Of a stretch of 64,000 bases of DNA, positions 32,673 through 41,234 are shown one piece after another (positions within the stretch are counted from its first letter, which is position 1; the number at the start of each line of letters is the position of its first letter). Source of the stretch: a bacterium HR11 (GTDB lineage Bacteria > Acidobacteriota > HRBIN11); NCBI GenBank assembly GCA_002898535.1, contig BEHN01000002.1, positions 1 to 64,000 on the forward strand. Direction: 5' to 3'. The notes under the pieces were generated by a model, which did not search any database, had not been told where the DNA came from, and saw nothing but the letters and a program-made list of their open reading frames with translations. The position numbers were made by a program, and so were the translations under genes.

Positions 32673-35324
32673 ATGCGAGACGCGGGGCACGCAGGGTGTG
32701 GACGGCCGTGGTTCGTGGGAGCCGGCGTCCTGGCGGGCGCCGCCGGGGCGGTCCTCCTCTACTGGGCGCTTCAGGGCTTTGTCCCCGGCCGGGCCTGGCT
32801 CCGGGCCGACGGGGACCCGACGCTGATCGCGGCCCTCCTCAAGTGGCACGGCCGGACGCTGACCGAGGGCCGCTTCCGGTTTGCGGACCCGCCCTTCTTC
32901 CATCCGTATCGGTCCGTCGCCTTCTTCACGGAGAACTTCATCGGCCCGGGCATCCTGCTGAGCTTCCTGCACCGGGCGCCGATGGAGGTCGTCTACACGT
33001 GGGCCCTCTTCATCGGTCACGTCACGACGTTCGCCGCCGGTATGTATCTATTCCGACAAATCCCGGTCGCCTGGCCGGTCGCCGGCCTGGCCGCCTCGCT
33101 CCATACGTTCAACTACACCCGTCTGCTCTTGGGGTATTCCCATCTCCACGTCGTGTACGACGCCCTGGCCCTGCTGGCCGTCGCCGAACTCATCCGGTGG
33201 TATCGGACCCGTCGGATGGGGGCCGCCATCATCGCATGGTCGGCCCTGGCCGTTCAGTTCTTCTTCAGCGTTCACATGACCTTCTTCGGGACGGTCGTCA
33301 TCGGGATTTTGGCCGCCGCCGCCCTCGTCCACCGTCGAGGATGGGCCTGGCGGCTGGCGACGGTCGCCTGGCTCCTGACGGTGGGCGCCTACCTGCTATG
33401 GGTTTCCGCGCCCTACCGACGAATCCAGGCGTGGGTCGGCTATCAGCCGGACCTGGGGCCCTCGGCTTCGGCCCATCTCGTGACCCTGCTCGTCCCGCCG
33501 CCGGGCTCCTTCTGGTATACCCACGGGCCGGCCCTGTTCCGACGCGTCGACGCCCGCGTATGGGAAGAGGGCGGTGTGGCTTTCCCCGGCTTTCTGCTGA
33601 TGGTCCTGTTCCTGGTCAGCCTCGTCTGGGGCTGGCGACGGCCGGCGATCCGGTGGGGGGCGGTCGTGGCCGCCTTTTGCGCGCTGGCCGCCCTCGGCCC
33701 CGTCGTCTTCTGGGACTACCGCCACCCCTTGGGACGGAACCCCCTGTATGCCGTCGTGGAAGCCATCCCGGCCCTCCGGGCCTTCCGGGTCCCCCAGCGG
33801 TGGTACTACGCGGCCACGGTCCCGATGGCGTGGAACGCGGCTGTCTTCCTGGAAGCTCTCCTCCGCCGATGGAACCGTCGGGCGGTCACGGCCGGCCTGG
33901 CCCTGCTCTGGCTTGGCCTGGTCTGGACGGACGCCCGGATCCCGCCCCGGGCCTATATCACGCCGGTCGAGGAGTCCATCCATGCGACCATCCGACCCGG
34001 CGAGGTCGTCGCCGAACTGCCGATGGGCCATCCGGATTTCATCCGGTGGCGGAACCCGTACTTCACGATGGTTCGAGCCGTGGACCGGGGATTCCGGACG
34101 GTGGACGGCGTGGCGGCCTTCGAACCGCCGATTCCGGCCGAGCTGGCGCGGCACTACCGCCTGGACGGCTATGCCCTGCAAGTCCTGGCCGCCCTGGGCG
34201 TCCGGCGGCTCATCCTCCACTGCCATGACTATCGGCGGGCCGATATGCCGGAGCTGTGCGACCACAACCGACGGGTCCTCATGGAGGCCGGGTACCGAAC
34301 GGACCGGATAGAAGCCCAGGACGTCTCGATGGTCGCCCCGGGAGCGTTGACTCGGCCCCGCGTCGTCCTGGACCGCCTCGAACTGCGGGACGTCCAAGTC
34401 ACGGCCCGACCCGTCGCGCCAGACTCGACCCGGTGGTACATCGAACTGAAGCCCGTCGTCCCTTACGTCGTGGCTTATCCGCGGCGGTGCTACCCGGTCA
34501 CGGTCCAGGGCCTCGACGCAAACGGCCGCCGGACGGGCGAGGCCCGCCCCTGCGTGTCCTTCCCGGGCGGCATCCTGTGGGAAGGACCCCAAAGCCTCAC
34601 GGTGGACTTGCCGGTCGGAACCCGACAGATCCGAGTCGGCGAGGGATGGCGACCCCGACTGTGGCGATGGACGACCGTGGGAAATTCGGCAGTCCGGCAA
34701 TTCGGGAATTCGGCAGTTTGGGAGTTCAGCAATCCGGCATCAACGATAGATCCCCATTCCTCATTCCTCATTCCTAGACGGCCCTTACTCTTCCCACACG
34801 GTAAAGATCAGGGGGACCGCCGGGGCCCCCACGGACTCGACGTCGACCCGGATCCACCGGGCGACGTCTTCAGGACGCCGGACGCCCCGACAGGGACCCC
34901 GCCGCCATTCGAGTCGATGCCAGGCCATCTGGACCTTCTGGTTACCGTTTTCCCACGTCCCGGTGATGGCTACGGGGAACGACCCGCCGGCGGCATACGT
35001 GGAGACCCACCGAAAGCGGAGGCCGGCCGGATGGGTCCAGGCGCCCCCGAGGATGCGGTCATCCGGGGTACGGACCTCCAGTTCAAAGCGCCATTCGCCC
35101 CATTGGCCGATACGGTGCAGACGTCCCGGGTCCTCGGGGTCCGGTCGGTCCTCCCAGACGGCCCCGCCGGCGCGGAGCTGAGTCTCGTCGGGCCAGCGGC
35201 CTTGAAGCCAGTCCCAGAAGGCTTCGCCGGTGAGCGGCAGGCCCAGGACGGCCTGCCAGCCGTCGGGCGTGTTCGTCCACGCCCACCACCGACGCCGGTC
35301 CGGGGCCAGCAGGTCCACGCCTGA
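32673..35324 (+). CDS. GT-C-like integral membrane protein, 3' end read through repeats
   Basis: About ten membrane segments occupy residues ~10-420 (AGAAGAVLLYWALQGFV, GHVTTFAAGMYLF, FLLMVLFLVSLVWGW and others), followed by a soluble C-terminal part (EEVVAELP-like strand, VRAVDRGFRTVDGVAAFEPP, LGVRRLILHCHDY). It resembles GT-C-type polyprenyl-sugar transferases; substrate unknown. The start lies in GATGCGG heptamers. From ~34681 the frame passes through an octamer array and continues antisense through the next gene. The functional protein probably ends near residue ~690; the native stop seems lost. Confidence 0.65.
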   Translation: MRDAGHAGCGRPWFVGAGVLAGAAGAVLLYWALQGFVPGRAWLRADGDPTLIAALLKWHGRTLTEGRFRFADPPFFHPYRSVAFFTENFIGPGILLSFLHRAPMEVVYTWALFIGHVTTFAAGMYLFRQIPVAWPVAGLAASLHTFNYTRLLLGYSHLHVVYDALALLAVAELIRWYRTRRMGAAIIAWSALAVQFFFSVHMTFFGTVVIGILAAAALVHRRGWAWRLATVAWLLTVGAYLLWVSAPYRRIQAWVGYQPDLGPSASAHLVTLLVPPPGSFWYTHGPALFRRVDARVWEEGGVAFPGFLLMVLFLVSLVWGWRRPAIRWGAVVAAFCALAALGPVVFWDYRHPLGRNPLYAVVEAIPALRAFRVPQRWYYAATVPMAWNAAVFLEALLRRWNRRAVTAGLALLWLGLVWTDARIPPRAYITPVEESIHATIRPGEVVAELPMGHPDFIRWRNPYFTMVRAVDRGFRTVDGVAAFEPPIPAELARHYRLDGYALQVLAALGVRRLILHCHDYRRADMPELCDHNRRVLMEAGYRTDRIEAQDVSMVAPGALTRPRVVLDRLELRDVQVTARPVAPDSTRWYIELKPVVPYVVAYPRRCYPVTVQGLDANGRRTGEARPCVSFPGGILWEGPQSLTVDLPVGTRQIRVGEGWRPRLWRWTTVGNSAVRQFGNSAVWEFSNPASTIDPHSSFLIPRRPLLFPHGKDQGDRRGPHGLDVDPDPPGDVFRTPDAPTGTPPPFESMPGHLDLLVTVFPRPGDGYGERPAGGIRGDPPKAEAGRMGPGAPEDAVIRGTDLQFKAPFAPLADTVQTSRVLGVRSVLPDGPAGAELSLVGPAALKPVPEGFAGERQAQDGLPAVGRVRPRPPPTPVRGQQVHA
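34681..34745. repeat. Octamer array at the 3' end of the membrane-protein gene
   Basis: Units CAGTCCGG, CAATTCGG, GAATTCGG, CAGTTTGG, GAGTTCAG and CAATCCGG are followed by CATTCCT units near 34755. Translated in frame it gives GNSAVRQFGNSAVWEFSN. Confidence 0.85.
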
Positions 35325-35666
35325 AGGGTCCATGACCAGGGCGAGGCGGCTCTGGCCAAAGTCGTCCGTCCAGAGAGCCGAGCCGACGGGGCCGCTCCAG
35401 CAGGCTTCCCACCGTAAGCGAACCGGCGGGCGGCCCGACTCCTGCCAGCGCCACCGGGCCTGAACCTGCCAGCCGAGGACCGCCGGCCCCTGAGGGAATC
35501 GACGGACCCATGGGCAGTGGACCGTCGTCAGGGCGACCCAGACCGTCCAAAGGAGAATGGCGAGTGGCGAAGGGCGAAGGGCGAGTAGCGAACGGCGAAG
35601 GGCGAAGGGCGAAGGGCGAGTGGCGAGTGGCGAGTGGCGAAGGGCGAAGGGCGAATAGATCTCCAT
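34785..35666 (-). CDS. Exported LolB/DUF4292-like protein with repeat-encoded N-terminus
   Basis: The protein has 293 residues. Residues 5-37 are encoded by a GCGA heptamer array and show heptapeptide periodicity (SPFALRH, SPLATRP, SPFALRR). A hydrophobic segment (LAILLWTVWVALTTV) follows, so the start looks like a long signal anchor. The body (RWEACWSGPVGSALWTDDFG, LLAPDRRRWWAWTN, VLGLPLTGEAFWDWLQGRWP) resembles lipoprotein LolB/DUF4292-type half-barrels; this is tentative. Possible Shine-Dalgarno AGGAAG upstream of ATG 35666. It overlaps the antisense tail of the previous frame. Confidence 0.6.
   Translation of the reverse strand: MEIYSPFALRHSPLATRPSPFALRRSLLALRPSPLAILLWTVWVALTTVHCPWVRRFPQGPAVLGWQVQARWRWQESGRPPVRLRWEACWSGPVGSALWTDDFGQSRLALVMDPSGVDLLAPDRRRWWAWTNTPDGWQAVLGLPLTGEAFWDWLQGRWPDETQLRAGGAVWEDRPDPEDPGRLHRIGQWGEWRFELEVRTPDDRILGGAWTHPAGLRFRWVSTYAAGGSFPVAITGTWENGNQKVQMAWHRLEWRRGPCRGVRRPEDVARWIRVDVESVGAPAVPLIFTVWEE
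35555..35662. repeat. GGCGAAG/GGCGAGT heptamer array, coding
   Basis: About 15 units (GGCGAGT, GGCGAAG, GGCGAAG, AGCGAAC, GGCGAGT) have variation almost confined to two positions. It forms the N-terminal coding sequence of the minus-strand gene. Confidence 0.9.
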
Positions 35667-35690
35667 TTTCCTATCTTCCTACCTACTACC

Positions 35691-36048
35691 TTATCAGGGC
35701 CGTTCGGTTGGGAGAAATGCGGTTCCCCTCCGGGAAAACGGTGGCCCGGCGGTCTCGATTTTTCAAGATGCCTCCGGATGACCCGGCCGTGACGGGCGGT
35801 TCACGCGGATGATGCCCGCATGACGGCGGGTTCTCTACGGAAGGCACCGGCATGACGGCCGGTGTGCCGGGGATAGACGCCCGTCGCCCGACCGGCCCAT
35901 CGGCCGACCGGCCGACCTGCCCACCTGCCTATCTGCCCATCTGCCTATCTGCCGACTGCCCATCTGCCGAATGCTTGAAAAATCGTACTTCCCGGGGGAT
36001 GGGCAAGGTTGTTCCGACACCATTCTCACGGGGCGAACGGATCGGTTA
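35691..36048. mobile_element. Composite: R75 inverted pair around REP-like module and octamer array
   Basis: A reverse R75 (35691-35767, starting TTATCAGGGCCGTTCGG) is followed by a full REP-like module (35771-35892, with CCGGCATGACGGCCGG), a CTGCC octamer array (35893-35972) and a forward R75 (35973-36048, ending GCGAACGGATCGGTTA). The outer R75 end includes the comF stop codon. This is the clearest example of R75 acting as long terminal inverted repeats. Confidence 0.75.
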
Positions 36049-36837
36049 TTCCACTTCCACGGCCGGGGTCGTGGCAATCGTGAGGCCGTAGACGTGGCGG
36101 GCCCCGGCCCGCTTGAGGGTCCCGGCGCAGGCGTGCAGAGTCGCCCCCGTCGTCATCACGTCGTCGACGATCAGCCACCGCTCGAAGGCCCGGGGGTCTT
36201 TCCCGGGTCGGACGGCGAAGGCACCCAGGACGCTGTCCCACCGCTGGACGGCCGTCTGGCCGACCTGGGGCCGTTCATAGCGGCGGCGGACGAGGACGTC
36301 CATGCAGGGGAGGCCCCACCCTCGAGCCAAAGCCCGGGCCAGGCGTTCGGCCTGATTGAAGCCCCGCTCCCGCCGTCGTCGCCGGTGGAGGGGGACGAAG
36401 GTGACGACTTGGGCGCCCGTCTCTTGAAGCCAGGGCCGCATGTCCTCGGCCATCCACTCGGCGAGACGGTCCGCCACGCGGGCCAGGCCCCGGTATTTGA
36501 AAGCGTGAATCCACTCCCGGAGGGGCGACTCCATCCGTCCCCAGGCGCGGCTACCGTCCAGGACCAGGGGGCGTTCGAGGCACGGCGTGCAGAGTCCGCG
36601 GAAGTCCGCTGAAATCCCGGGGGCTACGACGGGGCGTCCGCACTTGACGCAAATCGGGGGAACGACCCTGGGGGCCGCATGGCGGCAGGCGTCGCAGAGA
36701 TGCCGGTACGGCCGGACCCAACGGCGACAGTGCAGGCACACCGAGGGGAACCACCAGGCCAGCAGACCCTCCAGGGTCCGGGCGACGAGGGGCCCGACGG
36801 CCTCGCCGATCAGTCGGGGAAGGGCACGTCCACCCAT
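36046..36837 (-). CDS. comF: ComF family phosphoribosyltransferase-like protein
   Basis: The protein has 263 residues. The N-terminal double zinc finger is CLHCRRWVRPYRHLCDACR and ICVKCGRP...LCTPCLER; the C-terminal PRTase domain has ERGFNQAERLARALA and the PRPP loop LIVDDVMTTGATL. ComF proteins act in DNA uptake or processing in competent bacteria. The start overlaps the upstream LapB-like gene by 28 bp. The stop TAA falls in the R75 end. Confidence 0.9.
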   Translation of the reverse strand: MGGRALPRLIGEAVGPLVARTLEGLLAWWFPSVCLHCRRWVRPYRHLCDACRHAAPRVVPPICVKCGRPVVAPGISADFRGLCTPCLERPLVLDGSRAWGRMESPLREWIHAFKYRGLARVADRLAEWMAEDMRPWLQETGAQVVTFVPLHRRRRRERGFNQAERLARALARGWGLPCMDVLVRRRYERPQVGQTAVQRWDSVLGAFAVRPGKDPRAFERWLIVDDVMTTGATLHACAGTLKRAGARHVYGLTIATTPAVEVE

Positions 36838-38036
36838 TCCTCCTCCAGGCGGGTCGGCGAGGGAGGCGACGAGGGGGGCGGCAGTCGGAGGTCCAGCGTA
36901 CCCCGACGGTGACAGTGAGGACAGAATTCCCACCACCGGGCGATCCCGAAGCCGCAGACCTCGCAGACGAAGGGATGGGCGTGGTCGGGGCTCTGACGGA
37001 CCAGGTACCAGAACTGCCGCCAGGCGGCCGAGGCCTCGGCCTGCATGCCCAGGTCCTGGGCCACGTAGCCCACCCACATCCAGTAAGGCGGCCAATCCTG
37101 AAGACGTTCCTTGAGGCTCTCCAAGAGCTCCAGGGCCGAGTCCAACTTCTCTACACGGAGGTAGTGAAGCAGAAGCATCGACTGGGTTCGGAGGCTCCCG
37201 CCGGTCTCGTGAACCCGGCGGACGTAAAGGCTCTGGATAGCTTGGGGGCCCGTCCGGTCCAGCCACCAAGTCTCCAGGGTCCGGTACAGCCAGTAGTGAT
37301 CCGTACGCTCGATGCCCTTGACGAGATGCCGCTCGGGCCGAGTGAAGCGCTGGGCGCGCTCGACTTGGAAGGCCAGCCAGTACCCGAGGGGGTGGTGCGG
37401 CTGATGCCGCTGGAGCCAGTCGGCCATGGATCGGGCTTCCTTGGATCGGCCCGCCTCGAGGGCCTGGGGACCGGCGTGGCGGAGAATGTCGATGGGGTCT
37501 GCGATGCGCCAGGCCGACCCGGGGTCCGCTTCCCAGTATGCATGCCAGACCCGCCACGCCAGGTCATAGCGCTCGGCCTGGGCAAAGCGCTCCAGCACCT
37601 GCTTTGTAAAAGCCGGTCCCCATGCGACCTGCCAGCGGTCCCAGGCCGCTACCCACGCCGGAGGATCGGCGTCCTGAACCTGGAGGTGCCAAAAGTCAGC
37701 CTCCGGATGGGCTTCTGGCCAGGGTCGGTTCTCCAAGGCCCGCCGAAGCAAGACCGGGTCGCCCTGGACGGCCGCCCACCGGGCCAGCCATCGATGCAGG
37801 ACCTGCCGCTCCGTATCAGGAACAGGCCGTGTCAGACGCCGATGCGTGCGCTCCAGACCCTCCGCATAGCGGCCCCGGACCCAGAGGCTGACCAGGAGGT
37901 CAGTGAATTCGACACCCTCGACGGGCTCCGGCAGGTCGACCGGCGGCGGCCGACGGCGGCCCCACAGGAACATCAGGACGAGACCACCCCCTGCCAACAG
38001 GCCCACGACCGTCCCGATCAGCCACACCGGAACCAT
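36810..38036 (-). CDS. LapB/YciM-like TPR protein with C-terminal rubredoxin-type zinc ribbon
   Basis: The protein has 408 residues. An N-terminal membrane anchor (WLIGTVVGLLAGGGLVLMFLWG), helical TPR-like repeats (~45-355) and a zinc ribbon HPFVCEVCGFGIARWWEFCPHC at ~362-385 match the LapB architecture. LapB controls LpxC turnover and LPS supply. The family link rests on architecture. An unusual Pro/Ser-rich tail follows the ribbon. Confidence 0.75.
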   Translation of the reverse strand: MVPVWLIGTVVGLLAGGGLVLMFLWGRRRPPPVDLPEPVEGVEFTDLLVSLWVRGRYAEGLERTHRRLTRPVPDTERQVLHRWLARWAAVQGDPVLLRRALENRPWPEAHPEADFWHLQVQDADPPAWVAAWDRWQVAWGPAFTKQVLERFAQAERYDLAWRVWHAYWEADPGSAWRIADPIDILRHAGPQALEAGRSKEARSMADWLQRHQPHHPLGYWLAFQVERAQRFTRPERHLVKGIERTDHYWLYRTLETWWLDRTGPQAIQSLYVRRVHETGGSLRTQSMLLLHYLRVEKLDSALELLESLKERLQDWPPYWMWVGYVAQDLGMQAEASAAWRQFWYLVRQSPDHAHPFVCEVCGFGIARWWEFCPHCHRRGTLDLRLPPPSSPPSPTRLEEEWVDVPFPD

Positions 38037-38052
38037 CGGCCTCGCCTCAGGG

Positions 38053-38688
38053 TCAGCGGCTCAGGAGACGCCGGTCCGCCAGCGTCAAGCTCTTGCGATA
38101 GGCCAGCGTGAATACCCGCAGACAGTACAGGTACACGGCCGACGCAAAGAGCTTCGGGTCTTCCACGAAGAGCTTCAGCGCCTCCGGGCGGATATGGTAG
38201 TGGACCTGGAGGATCGTGTCGACCATCTTGCCGGTGACCTTGCTGGCCGTCTTCTTCTCCTTCTGGACGATCCGCAGGTCCCGGTCGAAGTCCAGCTCAA
38301 AGAAGGAGGCAAAGAATAGGGGGTCCTTGGACTTCTTGACGTACGCCTCATCCCGAACGGTCATGAAGTTCTGGATCGTCTGGGCGACCCGCTCGGGACG
38401 GTACTCCTCCATGAGGCGCTGTTTGAAACGTTCCGGTTGGAATTCGTCACTGTAAACGTTGACGCTGACCTCCAGGATCGGCGGCGAGTCCGGGTTCTCG
38501 GCCGTCAGGAGGCGAACGCCATACGTATGACCCAGGACGGTCACGAGGGGCGCGACAAACTCCTCCCGCTGGCGAAAAGGGACGGCCTCCTCGCGCATGT
38601 TGACGCCCGGGCCGATAAAGAAGTTTCGGAACCGGTTCATGACCTCGGTCAGGGCTTCATTGAGGGTCTGCAAGGCCTTCTCATCCAT
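38053..38688 (-). CDS. Protein of unknown function, 211 residues
   Basis: The start is ATG 38688; upstream in-frame codons are in a GGTGTTGGG-type repeat. It has no signal peptide or membrane segment, and is a mixed alpha/beta soluble protein with a Lys-rich centre (VRDEAYVKKSKDP, VQKEKKTASKVTGK). I recognise no domain. It lies within the scpB-rluB-hisC run of minus-strand genes, 110 bp after hisC. Confidence 0.75.
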   Translation of the reverse strand: MDEKALQTLNEALTEVMNRFRNFFIGPGVNMREEAVPFRQREEFVAPLVTVLGHTYGVRLLTAENPDSPPILEVSVNVYSDEFQPERFKQRLMEEYRPERVAQTIQNFMTVRDEAYVKKSKDPLFFASFFELDFDRDLRIVQKEKKTASKVTGKMVDTILQVHYHIRPEALKLFVEDPKLFASAVYLYCLRVFTLAYRKSLTLADRRLLSR

Positions 38689-38699
38689 GGGTCGGGCTC

Positions 38700-38765
38700 T
38701 GTTCGGGGTCGGGTGTTGGGCGTCGAGTAGGGTCTTAGGTGTTGGGTCGGGCGGGTCCTGCACGC
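38700..38765. repeat. GGTGTTGGG-type short repeats
   Basis: Imperfect GGTCGGGTGTTGGGCGTCG and GGTGTTGGGTCGGG units lie between hisC and the unknown gene. Confidence 0.5.
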
Positions 38766-38798
38766 AGGACCCCACGCCCCCATGCCCAGGACCGACGC

Positions 38799-39890
38799 TT
38801 AAATCAATTTTTTCAATTTATCTATGAACGAAATATTATCCTCGGGCCGGCCGACCGTGACCCGCAGGCCCGTCGGGAGGCCAAAAAAGCCCAAGGGGCG
38901 TACGATGACGCCCTCCCGTAAGAGACGGTCCGACCACGCCCGGGCGTCCCCCTCGACCCGAAAACACACGAAGTTGGCCTGGGACGGATACGGCGGCCAG
39001 CCCAGCTCGGTCAATTGTTGCGTCAGCCACGTCCGCTGGGTCCGGGTCGCCTCGACGACGGTCCGCACGTAAGCCTCGTCGGCCAGGGCCGCCCGGGCCG
39101 CCGCCTGGGCCACGTGGGACACGTTGAAGGGCGACCGCACGGTGTCGATGCCCCGGACGATATCGGGATGGCCGATGGCGTAGCCGACCCGCAGGCCGGC
39201 CAGGCCGTAGACCTTCGAGAAGGTCCGCAGGATGACGACAGGAGCACCCCGGCGGTAGTACGTGAGGCCGTCCGGATAGTCGGGACAGTCCACGTAATGA
39301 ACGTAGGCCTCGTCGTGGACCACGACGACCCGGGCGGGGAGGGACTCCAGCAGGAACTCCAGGTCCGGCCGAGGGATGTACGTGCCGGTCGGGTTATTCG
39401 GGTTGGCCAGAAAGACCATCTTCGTGTTCGGCCGGACGGCCCGGAGGATGGACTCGACGTCGTATCGGCCGTCTCGTAGGGGGACGACCGTGTAGGGGAC
39501 CCGCCCGACCTCTAAGGCCAAGCGGTACATCGGGAAGGTCACGTCGACGACGATGGCATGGTCGTCGGGCGTCAGTAGGGCGGTCACCAGGAGCTGAACC
39601 AGCTCCGTACTACCGGCACCCAGGGCGATCTCCTGGGACGACACGCCGTGGTAGCGGGCCAGGTCAGCCCGCAGGTAGTAGCCGCCGGCGTCGGGATACC
39701 GGTGAGCCTCTTGGAGGGCCTGACGGGCGGCCGCCAGAGCCCGAGGCGACGGACCGTAGGGGCTTTCGTTACTGGCCAACTTCACGACCGCCGGAAGGCC
39801 CAGCTCTCGCTGGACCTCATCGATGGGCTTGCCCGGCTCGTAAGGTCGAAGTCGGGCGACGTGCTCCGGTAGCCACTGTGCGTGAGTCAT
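38799..39890 (-). CDS. hisC: Histidinol-phosphate aminotransferase
   Basis: The protein has 363 residues. Motifs are the KLASNESPYGPSPRA N-terminal loop, FLANPNNPTGTYI, VVHDEAYVHYV, the PLP-Lys in RTFSKVYGLAGLRVGYAI, and the C-terminal VRPLGFFGLPTGLRVTVG. It transaminates imidazole-acetol phosphate with glutamate in histidine synthesis; aromatic aminotransferase activity is possible. Its ATG overlaps the rluB stop. Confidence 0.93.
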   Translation of the reverse strand: MTHAQWLPEHVARLRPYEPGKPIDEVQRELGLPAVVKLASNESPYGPSPRALAAARQALQEAHRYPDAGGYYLRADLARYHGVSSQEIALGAGSTELVQLLVTALLTPDDHAIVVDVTFPMYRLALEVGRVPYTVVPLRDGRYDVESILRAVRPNTKMVFLANPNNPTGTYIPRPDLEFLLESLPARVVVVHDEAYVHYVDCPDYPDGLTYYRRGAPVVILRTFSKVYGLAGLRVGYAIGHPDIVRGIDTVRSPFNVSHVAQAAARAALADEAYVRTVVEATRTQRTWLTQQLTELGWPPYPSQANFVCFRVEGDARAWSDRLLREGVIVRPLGFFGLPTGLRVTVGRPEDNISFIDKLKKLI

Positions 39891-40678
39891 TCGGACCCCA
39901 CCGTTTCCGCCGACGATGTCAGGGCTCGAAGTTGGTCCACCTCCCGAGGGAGCAAAAAACGGTACTGGCCGGGTCGGAGGTCGCCGACACGGATGGGCCC
40001 GATGGCGACGCGGATCAGCTTGAGGACCGGGTGACCGACTTTCTGGAACATCCGGCGGATGTGATGCTTCCGGCCTTCCTGGAGGACGACCTCCAGCCAC
40101 GTGTTCTTAGGTGCGTACCGAATCGGGGTGACCCGAAGGGGCACCCGCCGACGGCCGTCCAGCCAGATACCGGCCCGGATTTGCTCCAGGGTCGCCCGAT
40201 TCGGACGGCCCTGGACTTTGACCCAATACGTCTTGGGGCAACCGTAGCGGGGATGGGTCAGGCGCAGAGCCAGGTCCCCGTCGTTGGTCAGGATCAGGAG
40301 GCCCTCGCTGTGGTAGTCCAGGCGGCCGACGGGGAAGAGCCGCACGCCCAAGGGCCGGATGAGGTCGGCGACCGTCTTTCGGCCCCGGGGGTCTCGAAGG
40401 GTCGAGACGACACCCGCAGGCTTATATAGGAGGATGTAAATCGACGGAGGATTCGGGTCGATACGGTGGCCAGCGACTTCGATGACGTCCTCCCCGGGCC
40501 GGACCCGTGTCGCCAGGTCGGTCACGATACGGCCGTTGACCCGGACGAGGCCCGCCCGGATCAGGTCCTCGGCTTTCCGACGAGACGTATAGCCCGACCG
40601 GGCGATGGCATGGGCCAACCGTAGGGTCTGGCGCGTCGGCGAAACGACGTCATTCGACGGAGACGTCTTCATGCGCAT
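39887..40678 (-). CDS. rluB: RsuA/RluB-family 23S rRNA pseudouridine synthase
   Basis: The protein has 263 residues. An S4 RNA-binding domain (RLAHAIARSGYTSRRKAEDLI, VRVNGRIV) precedes the catalytic Asp in VGRLDYHSEGLLILTNDG and the typical LQEGRKHHIRRMF. The scpB-rluB order is widespread and favours RluB over RsuA. It overlaps both scpB and hisC. Confidence 0.93.
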   Translation of the reverse strand: MRMKTSPSNDVVSPTRQTLRLAHAIARSGYTSRRKAEDLIRAGLVRVNGRIVTDLATRVRPGEDVIEVAGHRIDPNPPSIYILLYKPAGVVSTLRDPRGRKTVADLIRPLGVRLFPVGRLDYHSEGLLILTNDGDLALRLTHPRYGCPKTYWVKVQGRPNRATLEQIRAGIWLDGRRRVPLRVTPIRYAPKNTWLEVVLQEGRKHHIRRMFQKVGHPVLKLIRVAIGPIRVGDLRPGQYRFLLPREVDQLRALTSSAETVGSE

Positions 40679-41201
40679 CGGGTATAAAGGCCTGCCAAGG
40701 CGGGAGCGCTTCTGCCCCCGAGAGCCCCAGCGCCTGCCAGAAGGCGTCGCTGACCCCGTACATCCGGGGACGGCCCGGGGCCGCCTTCCGTCCGACGACC
40801 CGGACCCACCCCATCCGCAGGAGGGTCCGCAACGCCCGGCTGGAGTCGACCCCCCGCCAGTGGGTGATCTCGGCCAGCGTCACGGGCTGATGGTACGCCA
40901 CGACGGCCGCCGTCTCCCAGAGGGCTCGGGACAAGTCGTCCACCCGGAGGGGCCCCTGCAATCGTCTAATATAATCGGCATACTGGGGGTTCGCAACCAT
41001 CTGAAAGGCGTCCCCGGCGACGGCCTGGAGCTGAACGCCCCGCCCCGTGGCGGCCCACTCGGCCCGCAGGGCTTCCAAGGCCGCCCGAACCTCCTCGACG
41101 GGCCGACCCACGACCTCGGCCAACCGATGGGCGGGGACCGGCCGCGCCGACACGAACAGGAGGGCTTCCAATAGACTCGCCAACGGGGCCTGGTCGGACA
41201 T
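40650..41201 (-). CDS. scpB: Segregation and condensation protein B
   Basis: The protein has 183 residues in two winged-helix domains: LLEALLFVSARPVPAHRLAEVVG, then LSRALWETAAVVAYHQPVTLAEI, HWRGVDSSRALRTLLRMGWV and RPRMYGVSDAFWQALGL. It is the kleisin-associated subunit of SMC-ScpAB. No scpA lies next to it, which is less usual. Confidence 0.93.
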   Translation of the reverse strand: MSDQAPLASLLEALLFVSARPVPAHRLAEVVGRPVEEVRAALEALRAEWAATGRGVQLQAVAGDAFQMVANPQYADYIRRLQGPLRVDDLSRALWETAAVVAYHQPVTLAEITHWRGVDSSRALRTLLRMGWVRVVGRKAAPGRPRMYGVSDAFWQALGLSGAEALPPWQAFIPDAHEDVSVE

Positions 41202-41234
41202 AGGCCGTTTCCACCCATCGACCCGAACCCAGCC

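Noticed and set aside
36838-37557. Upstream extension of the comF frame to 503 codons
   Set aside because: The extension is the other frame of the LapB-like gene; ComF proteins start at the zinc finger region, near ATG 36837.
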